Positions 8,998-15,660 of a stretch of DNA of 64,000 nt are shown piece after piece. Under the pieces are notes generated by a model. That model ran no database searches. It saw only the letters and a program-made list of their open reading frames with translations, and was not told the origin of the DNA. A program made the translations under genes and the position numbers. The stretch lies in NCBI GenBank assembly GCA_964551315.1, contig CAZKCM010000016.1:7730-71729 (forward strand), read 5' to 3'. Source of the stretch: Virgifigura sp964551315. Its GTDB lineage: Bacteria; Pseudomonadota; Alphaproteobacteria; Dongiales; Dongiaceae. Positions within the stretch are counted from its first letter, which is position 1, and each line of letters opens with the position of its first letter.

Positions 8998-9414
8998 TCA
9001 TTCCTCGAGGCTTCCGTCCAGGCACCGCCGGGCCCAGTCGGCGTCCGCCCAAAGCGCCGCGGCGACCGCCCGAACGTGGCAGGAGAGCGCCGGTTCGACA
9101 CCTGCATCCAGCAGCCGGTCGAGACGGCTCGCCAGGGTCTTGGCCTCGGCCTGCACCCAGCGCGCGAACCGACGGTCGCGCTCGGCGCCGGACGCATACC
9201 AGTCGGGCATGCCACCGTGGACGCGGGCGAGTTCCGCCTCCCAGGCGCGCCGGCTCAGCAAGCCGCTCGGCGAGCCGGGAGACGACGGCCCGTCGGCCGC
9301 GAGCAGGGCCGCGACCGCAGCGACGCCGAGCGAACGGAACGGCGCCGTCCCCTCGCCCTCCCGCTGCTTCGCAACGGGCGACTCCCTCTCCCGCATGGGG
9401 AGAGGGTTGCACAT
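8998..9414 (-). CDS. Hypothetical protein in recombination operon; start uncertain
   Basis: About 138 aa if read from ATG 9414. Only the C-terminal 90 residues (RRAWEAELARVHGGMPDWYA..., ending RRCLDGSLEE) look protein-like. The first 20 codons run through a palindromic repeat of the CCCTCTCCCGCATGGGGAGAGGG kind, so the true start may be further in, or the repeat has inserted into the gene's 5' end. It lies between ssb and the 107-aa gene with only small gaps. No family is recognised; helical, probably cytosolic. Confidence 0.5.
   Translation of the reverse strand: MCNPLPMRERESPVAKQREGEGTAPFRSLGVAAVAALLAADGPSSPGSPSGLLSRRAWEAELARVHGGMPDWYASGAERDRRFARWVQAEAKTLASRLDRLLDAGVEPALSCHVRAVAAALWADADWARRCLDGSLEE
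9384..9406. repeat. GC-rich palindromic dispersed repeat
   Basis: CCCTCTCC-cgcat-style palindrome (CCCTCTCCCGCATGGGGAGAGGG spans the feature). Related imperfect copies occur at 36079-36108 and about 48032-48059, each between or at the edge of genes. Such short palindromes are common intergenic repeats in Alphaproteobacteria. This copy abuts the ssb 3' end. Confidence 0.55.
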
Positions 9415-9424
9415 GCGGGCCGGC

Positions 9425-9844
9425 TTAGAACGGGAGCTCATCCTCGAAATCCATCTCGGCGTCGATCCGGTCCGGCACCGGCTCGCGCTCGCCGTGCTCG
9501 TCCGAATCCGCCTCGGGCGCCTTGGCGCCGGCCAGGACCTGCAGCCGGCTGTTGAAGCGGTCGAGGACGATCTCGGTGCTGAGGATCTCCCGTCCTTCCT
9601 TCTGCCACCTGCGGGTCCGGACCTGGCCCTCGACGACGATCATGGTGCCCTTCTTGGCGCGCCGTTCGAGCACCTCGATCAGCTTCTCGTCCCAGACGAC
9701 GACGCGGTGCCACTCGGTGCGCTCCTCGCCCTTCACGTATTCGGAGGTGGCGAGGCTCACGGTCGCCACCTTCGTGCCGTTCGGGGTGCTGCTGATCTCC
9801 GGGTCGCGACCGAGCCGGCCCACGGCGATGAATCGTTGAAACAT
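9425..9844 (-). CDS. ssb: Single-stranded DNA-binding protein
   Basis: This 139-aa protein is an OB-fold SSB: MFQRFIAVGRLGRDPE at the N-terminus, EWHRVVVWDEKL and VVEGQVRTRRW in the core, and an acidic tail ending DFEDELPF, which matches the partner-recruiting tip of bacterial SSB (DDxIPF-like). It is shorter than most chromosomal SSBs, as in phage-borne versions. It follows the annealing-protein gene by 32 bp and is presumably in the same mRNA. SSB tails bind recombination partners, so pairing it with an annealing protein fits a Red-like module. Confidence 0.93.
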   Translation of the reverse strand: MFQRFIAVGRLGRDPEISSTPNGTKVATVSLATSEYVKGEERTEWHRVVVWDEKLIEVLERRAKKGTMIVVEGQVRTRRWQKEGREILSTEIVLDRFNSRLQVLAGAKAPEADSDEHGEREPVPDRIDAEMDFEDELPF

Positions 9845-9876
9845 GACGCTCTCCCTCTGTCAGACCGATGGTCGGG

Positions 9877-10698
9877 TCAGGCCGCCTCGTCGCGCCGCAG
9901 CAGCTCGGCCTTGCGCTGCGAGAAGGCCGTGACGATCCGGCTCTGCGCGGCCTTGTCGACCAGACCGATGTCGCGCAGACGGGTGCTCACGCCGCTCCGC
10001 CACAGCTCGTCCAGGCCGTTGATGTCGGTGATCTCGGCGACGCGCTCCTTGATCTCCCGCTCGAACTTCTCGATCGCCTCCGGCTGGGTGTCGGGGTTGC
10101 TCTTGGCCGTGAAGTAGGCCTCCGACTCCATGCGGTACTTGCTGTCGTCGAACTGGCCCATATAGACGTCGGCAGCGAGGCCGATCTGGACGCAGCACTT
10201 CCCGACCGCATCCGTGATCGACATCTTGAAGGCCTCGTCGATCGGCCGTTCGGTCCCGTCGCGGTTGCGCTGAACCAGCTCCGTGCCGCCCCATTGCGGG
10301 CCGGTGTAGAGCACTTCGCCCGTGTCCGGATGGACGTACCAGACGCGGCAGCAGATGAAGACCATGCGCTCCTGGACGGTCCATTCGAGCTGCTCGTAGC
10401 CCCAGCCCTTGCCGATCGGGCCGAAGGCCTCCGTCATCATCTGCAACCGCCAGGTCGGGTCGATCTGCGTGCCCCGGAAGCCGCCGGACCGGGTGAACGG
10501 CTTGGTCGCCTTCGGGTCGGTCCGCTTCAGCCGGTTCCAGAGCGCGAGATTGTCCGCGGCCGTCCGCCCCATCCGCTCCGCCTGGGTCCGTTCCTTCTGG
10601 GCTGCCTTCGGGGCGGTCTCGCTCGGTGTGGGTCCGGCCTCAGGCGCCTCGACATCGACCGCGGCAGGTGCCGAGGCCGTCTTGCTCGCTTTCGCCAT
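9877..10698 (-). CDS. Putative Rad52-superfamily (Sak-like) single-strand annealing protein
   Basis: The protein is 273 aa. After a low-complexity, Ala/Glu-rich 45-residue N-terminus comes a core with WNRLKRTDPKATKPF, GGFRGTQIDPTWRLQ and EAFGPIGKGWGYE. This arrangement (TDP..TK.F...GGF.GT....W....TE.FGP.G.GWG) is characteristic of phage-type proteins thought to belong to the Rad52/Sak group of annealing recombinases. I infer the function from this pattern and from the context: ssb directly downstream and a YqaJ/lambda-exonuclease-like nuclease divergently upstream. It is first in a five-gene leftward operon whose promoter is overlapped by a TGC-N6-GCA palindrome. Confidence 0.65.
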   Translation of the reverse strand: MAKASKTASAPAAVDVEAPEAGPTPSETAPKAAQKERTQAERMGRTAADNLALWNRLKRTDPKATKPFTRSGGFRGTQIDPTWRLQMMTEAFGPIGKGWGYEQLEWTVQERMVFICCRVWYVHPDTGEVLYTGPQWGGTELVQRNRDGTERPIDEAFKMSITDAVGKCCVQIGLAADVYMGQFDDSKYRMESEAYFTAKSNPDTQPEAIEKFEREIKERVAEITDINGLDELWRSGVSTRLRDIGLVDKAAQSRIVTAFSQRKAELLRRDEAA

Positions 10699-10803
10699 GG
10701 ATGAACTCTCCTTCCGGCGCAGTGTCCGGGCTTGCCGGGCCGGCCCGATGCGCGGGCCGCCGGCATAGCTGCGTATTCGCCCTTTCCATGATTCAGTGTT
10801 GGC

Positions 10804-10831
10804 ATTTTAACTGCGATTTTGCATCATGCAA
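10804..10831 (-). promoter_or_regulatory. Promoter of the leftward recombination operon
   Basis: On the minus strand TTGCAT (-35, 10826-10831) and TAAAAT (-10, 10804-10809) are separated by 16 bp, close to a sigma-70 consensus. The spacer contains the palindrome TGCGATTTTGCA. The predicted transcript would have an untranslated leader of about 100 nt before the annealing-protein ATG at 10698. Confidence 0.55.
10812..10823. promoter_or_regulatory. TGC-N6-GCA operator inside leftward promoter
   Basis: TGCGATTTTGCA, a 12-bp partial palindrome lying between the -35 and -10 boxes of the leftward promoter. It overlaps a second, perfect palindrome TTGCATCATGCAA (10819-10831). It resembles four other sites in the island. 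Confidence 0.5.
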
Positions 10832-10941
10832 GAACAAAGTGTGAACGATGTACGGAGGCGGCCTCGATCGCATGGGGCTGGGGACTCGCACATCGCGGCG
10901 GAGAGGGATCGAAGTGGGCTCGGCAGCACCCGGCTCAAGCG

Positions 10942-10953
10942 TGCAAACTCGCA
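10942..10953. promoter_or_regulatory. TGC-N6-GCA operator, distal copy before the nuclease gene
   Basis: TGCAAACTCGCA; its reverse complement TGCGAGTTTGCA differs at one base from the operator at 12100. It starts exactly 52 bp before the next site. Confidence 0.5.
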
Positions 10954-10962
10954 TCTCCCGAT

Positions 10963-10991
10963 TTGTGTTTTCCCGCACCTTCGGACAAATT
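10963..10991 (+). promoter_or_regulatory. Putative promoter of the YqaJ-like nuclease gene
   Basis: TTGTGT (10963-10968), a 17-bp spacer and CAAATT (10986-10991) lie precisely between two TGC-N6-GCA palindromes. The -10 is weak. The leader to the ATG at 11059 would be about 60 nt. Confidence 0.4.
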
Positions 10992-10993
10992 AA

Positions 10994-11005
10994 TGCAAAT
11001 GCGCA
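10994..11005. promoter_or_regulatory. TGC-N6-GCA operator, proximal copy before the nuclease gene
   Basis: TGCAAATGCGCA, overlapping a perfect AATGCGCATT palindrome (10998-11007), immediately after the -10 region. Binding here would block transcription start. Confidence 0.5.
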
Positions 11006-11058
11006 TTGCCCGGCCGGCGAGGCACCCCGGGCGGTCGATCCGATACGAGGGGAACAGG

Positions 11059-11970
11059 ATGGCGATCTCCGGCGAACAACGTGAGTCGCGGGTGAGCAAG
11101 CTCGGCTCCTCCGACGCGCCACGCATCATGGCGGGTCGCTGGGTCGAGCTGTGGCGGGAGAAGACCGGACGGGCCGCGCCGCCCAATCTCGACTTCGTTC
11201 CGTCGGTGCAGATCGGCATCGCCACAGAGCCGCTGCACGCCAAATTCTATACGCAGAAGACGGGGATCGGCTGCTATCCGGCGGGCGAGCGGACCTATGT
11301 GCACCCGGAGCACGCCTTCATCGTCGCCCATCTCGACTTCCTGACCTGGACCGAGCCGAACGGCCATTACGACCAGGCGGCCGACATGATCCTGGAGGCG
11401 AAATTCCATTCCGGGACCAAGACCGACGAGGAGCTGGCGGAGCAGTACTACTGGCAGCTTCAGCACCAGATGCTCGTCACCGGCCTCTCCCATTCGGTGC
11501 TGTCGATCCTCCGGCCGGCGAGCTACGCGACCATCCGGATCCCGCGGAGCGAGCGCGACGTCGCGACGCTGCTGGAAACGCTGCGGGCGTTCTGGTGGCA
11601 CGTGGAGAACGACGTCGAGCCGAACGACCCGCCGCCCGTCGAAGCGCCGGATTTCGAGCAGCTCCGCGTCCTCGACATGTCGCTGCACAATGAGTTCGCC
11701 GCCTTGGGCAGCCTGCTGATGGACCACCGGGACGGCATGCTCGCCTTCCGCGAGGCGGAGGCGGGGCTCAAGGCCCTGATGCCCGACGACGCCCGCATCG
11801 CCTTCCTGTGCCCGTCCGGCGCGGAGAAAGCCGGATCGACGGACCGCGGGTTCTTCCTCACGCGGTCGAAGGACGGCAAGCTCTCGCTGCGATTCGGCGC
11901 CGTGCCGCGGAAGTATCTGCGCAGGGCGGAGCCCTGGTTACCGAAATCGCCTCCCCAGGCGGCCGAATAG
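11059..11970 (+). CDS. YqaJ / lambda-exonuclease-like nuclease
   Basis: About 303 aa from ATG 11059, preceded by GAGGGGAACAGG. The core fits the PD-(D/E)XK viral exonuclease family: RVSKLGSSDAPRIMAG near the N-terminus, GIATEPLHAKFY (G-x3-E..L), IVAHLDFL (the metal Asp), ILEAKFHSG (the E-x-K pair), and EEQYYWQLQHQMLVTG, the Y-x-Q-x-Q-x-Q helix typical of YqaJ nucleases. Such enzymes resect DNA ends to feed annealing proteins. It is transcribed divergently from the annealing-protein operon, and paired palindromes flank its promoter. A longer upstream reading is open but has no family similarity. Confidence 0.85.
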   Translation: MAISGEQRESRVSKLGSSDAPRIMAGRWVELWREKTGRAAPPNLDFVPSVQIGIATEPLHAKFYTQKTGIGCYPAGERTYVHPEHAFIVAHLDFLTWTEPNGHYDQAADMILEAKFHSGTKTDEELAEQYYWQLQHQMLVTGLSHSVLSILRPASYATIRIPRSERDVATLLETLRAFWWHVENDVEPNDPPPVEAPDFEQLRVLDMSLHNEFAALGSLLMDHRDGMLAFREAEAGLKALMPDDARIAFLCPSGAEKAGSTDRGFFLTRSKDGKLSLRFGAVPRKYLRRAEPWLPKSPPQAAE

Positions 11971-12047
11971 GCCCTTGTATTTCCTCCGGAATGGCCCCGG
12001 CACCCCCAAGGCGCCGGAGGAACTCCCCCTAACGCCGGAAAAGTTGT

Positions 12048-12059
12048 TGCGAATTCGCA
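12048..12059. promoter_or_regulatory. TGC-N6-GCA operator, distal copy before the repressor gene
   Basis: TGCGAATTCGCA is a perfect 12-bp palindrome and the best version of the motif. It starts exactly 52 bp upstream of the next copy. Confidence 0.55.
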
Positions 12060-12071
12060 CCACCCAAGTAA

Positions 12072-12099
12072 TTGTTACCGTAGTGGGGCGCGTTTACCT
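12072..12099 (+). promoter_or_regulatory. Putative repressor-gene promoter between operators
   Basis: TTGTTA (12072-12077), 16 bp, then TTACCT (12094-12099). The arrangement operator, promoter, operator copies that of the nuclease gene, which suggests autorepression. The -10 match is weak. Confidence 0.35.
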
Positions 12100-12111
12100 T
12101 GCGAGTTCGCA
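12100..12111. promoter_or_regulatory. TGC-N6-GCA operator, proximal copy before the repressor gene
   Basis: TGCGAGTTCGCA, a near-perfect palindrome adjoining the putative -10 box, 48 bp before the repressor ATG. Confidence 0.55.
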
Positions 12112-12159
12112 TAACTACCGGTATTCCGGCCCCATCGCACGAGCCGACAGGGGGTGGCC

Positions 12160-12795
12160 ATGCAGAGGGTCCGGGACGCGCTGTTCCGCTGGATGCGCGA
12201 GGTCATGGAGGAGCGCAACTGGACTGCCGCCGCCTGGGCACGCCAAGCCGGCGTCACGCCGACGAACCTGACGCGCTTCCTTCGCGATCCGGTATCCGCC
12301 AGCATTCCGAGCGCCGAAACGATCGGCAGGCTCGCCTGGGCGGCCGGCTCGGAACCGCGCTTCCTGCCCGACAGGCAGAGCTTCGAGGTCTACCGGATTC
12401 CGGTCCTCACGCTCGGGCAGGTCCGGACGCTGCTGACCCTCAACCGTGGGCAAGCCAAGGAGTTCATCCACGACGCGCTGCGCACCAGCAACCGCTGCGT
12501 CGTCATCGAGCGGCGGTCGTCACCCTGCGCCTTCGCCCTGCAGATCTCGTCGCCGCACATGAACGCCGGCGGCGTTCTGCCGGACGACCAGATCGTCGTC
12601 GAACCCATCGACCTGTTGCCGCCGCGGCCGGGCGATCTGGTCGTCGCCCTCGACGGGGAGGCAATCTGCGGCTTCCGCTACTACCCGCCCTATCTCGTCC
12701 CGAGCAGCACCGATTCCACATGCTGCCCTGTGGCCTATGACAGCGCGACCGTGGCCGGCGTCGCCGTCCACGTCGCGCGGCCGCTGCATCACTGA
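12160..12795 (+). CDS. LexA/CI-like repressor with degenerate S24 peptidase domain
   Basis: 211 aa from ATG 12160, with AGGGGG 5 bp upstream (a GTG at 12154 is less likely). Residues 20-45 form a helix-turn-helix (AAWARQAGVTPTNLTRFLRD). The C-terminal half follows the LexA/CI S24 fold (FALQISSPHM, DDQIVVEP, PRPGDLVVALDGEA). The residue aligned with the catalytic Ser of G-D-S-M is His133. No lysine occurs after residue 100, so the Ser-Lys dyad needed for self-cleavage is absent. I infer a dimerising repressor that controls the island through the TGC-N6-GCA sites, including two in front of its own gene. Relief by RecA-stimulated autocleavage should be impossible. Confidence 0.75.
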   Translation: MQRVRDALFRWMREVMEERNWTAAAWARQAGVTPTNLTRFLRDPVSASIPSAETIGRLAWAAGSEPRFLPDRQSFEVYRIPVLTLGQVRTLLTLNRGQAKEFIHDALRTSNRCVVIERRSSPCAFALQISSPHMNAGGVLPDDQIVVEPIDLLPPRPGDLVVALDGEAICGFRYYPPYLVPSSTDSTCCPVAYDSATVAGVAVHVARPLHH

Positions 12796-12845
12796 CCCTC
12801 TGCCGGCGCAACGACGATCGACCGGCGAGAGCCGCGCGAGCCGCC

Positions 12846-14270
12846 TCAAGCCGCGGAGGCCCGCACGGTGGCGCCCTGAACCCGCAAAGTTCGCTGCACC
12901 TCCGACGCGGCGATGTCGCGGGGCGCAACGCCCTGCTTGGCGGCCAGCGCGGCGCAAACACCCGCCGCCTGGCCCGTCGCCATCGCCGTCGGGGTGACAC
13001 GGTAGGACGAAAGCGCCTCGTGCGTGCCGGAAAGGCAGCGCCCGGCGACGAGCAGCCCGTCGACGTCGCGGGGCAGCAGGCAGCGCAGCGGGATTTCGTA
13101 GAACTCGCCGGGCGGCAGCCGTTTCAGGATCGTGCCCTTGCCCGCGGGATTGTGGATATCGATCGGATAGGAGCCGCGGGCGATGCCGTCCGGAAATTTC
13201 CGGGCGCCGAGAATATCGTCCGCGGTCATCCGGTAATCGCCCTCGATCCGGCGCGTCTCGCGAACCCCGATCCGCCCGCCGCTCTGGACGACGTAGGCGT
13301 TCTCGAACCCCGGGACGTACCGCTTCAGGAACGCGGCGATCTGCGCCATCTGCCGCCGGGCCTGCCACTCGGCGACGGTGAGTTCCCAGACGTTGGTACC
13401 AAGGACGCCCGTCACCCGCGTGCTGTTGACGCTGAGCTCGCCCTCGTGGGGCGTGGCGAAGAACAGGATGTCCTCGCGCGGGAGCTGCAGGTCCCCGGCC
13501 CGCGCCGCCTTCTCGATGAGGTCCCACAGGCCGTGCACGCCGCGCCACTGCGTCGGGTTTTCGCGGACGTACTCGGCGAAGGCCGGCCGTTCGAATCCGA
13601 CCATGCGGAACATCAGCGTCATCGGCTGCACGAGACCGTCGCCGTCGCGGCCGATCTCGTAGGGCGCACCGGCCAGCGCGGCGATGTCGCCGTCGCCCGT
13701 GCAGTCGATGATGACCTTCGCCTCGATCACCACGGGGCCGGACTTCGTCTCGAACACCACGCCCCGAGGCCGCCCCGCCTTGCCGGTCACCCCCGAGGCG
13801 AAGGCATGGAACAGGAAACGGACGCCGGCTTCATCGATCAGTTCGAGCGCGACGAGCTTGAAGACTTCCGGGTCGAACGGGACGGTGTAGCCGGTTTGCA
13901 TCGACGGCGGGACGGCGCCGTGGGCCTCGATCAGACGTTCCAGGAACGTGGCCAGGGCGCCGGCCACGACCGGCTCTCCGGGGCCGTGATCGGTCGGCAA
14001 CAACCGCGTATCGTCCACGTCGTCCGGCACGCCGCGTTGCGTATGGAACGACATCAGCGGCATGACCAGCGACACGGTGGCGTTGCCGCCAAGGAAGCCG
14101 TACCGCTCAACCAGGATGACGTCGGCGCCCGCCCAGGCCGCCCCCAGCGCGGCGCCCATGCCGGCCGGCCCGCCGCCGACCACGAGCACGTCGGCACGAC
14201 CGCCAAGAGTTGCCTGCCGCGGCGGCAGGGTGATGGGTGAAGCGTCAGACGGGCGTTGCAGCGCCGGCAA
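12846..14270 (-). CDS. FAD-dependent oxidoreductase (FAD_oxidored family)
   Basis: The dinucleotide-binding motif VLVVGGGPAGMGAALGAA opens the domain, followed by GFLGGNAT, IDCTGDGDIAALAG and the C-terminal GLLVAGRCLSGTHEA segment typical of FAD-dependent oxidoreductases of the PF12831 type. Substrate unknown. The preferred start is TTG 14270, because GGAGAG lies 4 bp before it and the reading then overlaps the upstream pyruvyl-transferase gene by 26 bp, implying translational coupling. A longer reading to 14342 is possible. The protein would be about 474 aa and cytosolic. Confidence 0.8.
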   Translation of the reverse strand: MPALQRPSDASPITLPPRQATLGGRADVLVVGGGPAGMGAALGAAWAGADVILVERYGFLGGNATVSLVMPLMSFHTQRGVPDDVDDTRLLPTDHGPGEPVVAGALATFLERLIEAHGAVPPSMQTGYTVPFDPEVFKLVALELIDEAGVRFLFHAFASGVTGKAGRPRGVVFETKSGPVVIEAKVIIDCTGDGDIAALAGAPYEIGRDGDGLVQPMTLMFRMVGFERPAFAEYVRENPTQWRGVHGLWDLIEKAARAGDLQLPREDILFFATPHEGELSVNSTRVTGVLGTNVWELTVAEWQARRQMAQIAAFLKRYVPGFENAYVVQSGGRIGVRETRRIEGDYRMTADDILGARKFPDGIARGSYPIDIHNPAGKGTILKRLPPGEFYEIPLRCLLPRDVDGLLVAGRCLSGTHEALSSYRVTPTAMATGQAAGVCAALAAKQGVAPRDIAASEVQRTLRVQGATVRASAA

Positions 14271-15423
14271 TGTTCTCTCCGTTCGGGTTGTCAAGCGAAA
14301 GAAGCGGCTGGGCGGCGTTCCGGCGCTGCCCCATGGCCGCAAGGACCAGCGGGACCGTACGGCGCGACTGCTCCTGAAGCTCCGGCACGCGGTCGCGGAG
14401 CAGCCGGCGCTGGGCTTCGCGGTCGTCCCAGAGGCGGTCGATGTCGGCCAGCAGGGAGCCGGCGTGCTCCTGCTCGATCGCCGAGCGACCCGGGAGGCCG
14501 AGCGCCTCCAGCAGGTCTTCGACCTTCGGCGAGTAGGGCAGCGCCCGCAGAGGCACGCCGGCGAGGGCCGCGAAGATCAGGAAGTGCAGGCGCATGCCGA
14601 TGGCCATGCTGAAATGGCCCATCAGCCCAAGGATCTGCCTTGGCCCGTAATCGCCTTGCAGGATGTGCGCCCGCCGCGGCGCCGCCATCCGGGCAAGCAC
14701 GTGATGCGCCTCGCTTACGTCGGCCTGCTCCATCGGAACAAAGACGACCCGGGCGTCAAATCGGTGGATCATGAAGTCCGCGGCTTCGGCGAGCAGCCGG
14801 TGGTAATCGGCCCGGCTGAGATCGGGCGCGGCAGGGCCCTGCTCGCGAATCGACATGCCGACGAGCGTCGCGTCCTCCGGGATGCCTGCATGACGCAGCA
14901 TCTCCGCGGCGAATGGCTCGGGCGTCAGCAGCAAGGCCGGATCGGCAGTCACCGTGATCGGACGCTCGACGCCGATCCGCTCGAGCAGGCGCTTCGCGCT
15001 GAGTTCGCGGACCGTGATGCCGGCCATGAGGTTGAGACCGTCGCGCACGGCGCGCTGCTCCTCGAGCCCATGCAGCGGCCCGATGCCGATCGCGAAGGCG
15101 AAGGTCGGGACGCCGAGAGCCTGCGCGATCGTGATCTCGCGCAGATAGGTCTTCGCCTCCGCGTCGTAGAGAATTCCGCCGCCGCCGAGCAGCAGGATAT
15201 CGAGGCGCGCGATCTCGGGCGTGATCTCGTCGCGGAGCGCCGTACGCGGGCAGATGGCGCGATCGACGTCCTGGTGCTGCCGCGTGTGCTCGGCGTTCCG
15301 CGAGAAGGCGACGATCTCCACGTCGGGGATCGCGGCGCGGAGCAGGGCGATCGCGGAAGCCAGAATGGCCTCGTCGCCGAGATTCAGCCCGCCGTAGGAA
15401 CCGGAAATGCCGATGACGGGCAT
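14245..15423 (-). CDS. Polysaccharide pyruvyl transferase family protein (CsaB/WcaK-like)
   Basis: 392 aa starting MPVIGISGSYGGLNLGDEAI, the nucleotide/PEP-binding N-terminus of the family. LDILLLGGGGILYD and GMRLHFLIFAALAGVP are further family signatures (G-x-R-x-H near the C-terminus). Members add pyruvyl ketals to surface polysaccharides or act as related sugar-modifying enzymes. The neighbour is a FAD oxidoreductase rather than glycan genes, so the physiological substrate is open. The gene is divergent from the CoxL-like gene with 237 bp between. Confidence 0.8.
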   Translation of the reverse strand: MPVIGISGSYGGLNLGDEAILASAIALLRAAIPDVEIVAFSRNAEHTRQHQDVDRAICPRTALRDEITPEIARLDILLLGGGGILYDAEAKTYLREITIAQALGVPTFAFAIGIGPLHGLEEQRAVRDGLNLMAGITVRELSAKRLLERIGVERPITVTADPALLLTPEPFAAEMLRHAGIPEDATLVGMSIREQGPAAPDLSRADYHRLLAEAADFMIHRFDARVVFVPMEQADVSEAHHVLARMAAPRRAHILQGDYGPRQILGLMGHFSMAIGMRLHFLIFAALAGVPLRALPYSPKVEDLLEALGLPGRSAIEQEHAGSLLADIDRLWDDREAQRRLLRDRVPELQEQSRRTVPLVLAAMGQRRNAAQPLLSLDNPNGENIAGAATPV

Positions 15424-15660
15424 GGCTGGGTCCTCCACTCCTGAAGCGCGATGACGATGGACGGGCGAGCCGGTCCCGCGCCCCGCCAAGCCGTTGCCGT
15501 TTCGATGCCAACGAGTCCCCGGGACCGTTTGTTCCACCCGCGCGGACCGCGACGGAACGGATCCGGAGCGCCGGGGCATAAAGAGGTTGGTCGAGGCCGA
15601 TGCCCTGTCTATCATTCGCGCCCGATTTGCCAGTCACGGCCAAGGAGGGCGACGCCGCGC

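Noticed and set aside
13020..14240. Plus-strand open frame antisense to the FAD oxidoreductase gene
   Set aside because: No domain, no ribosome-binding site; wholly covered by the coding strand.
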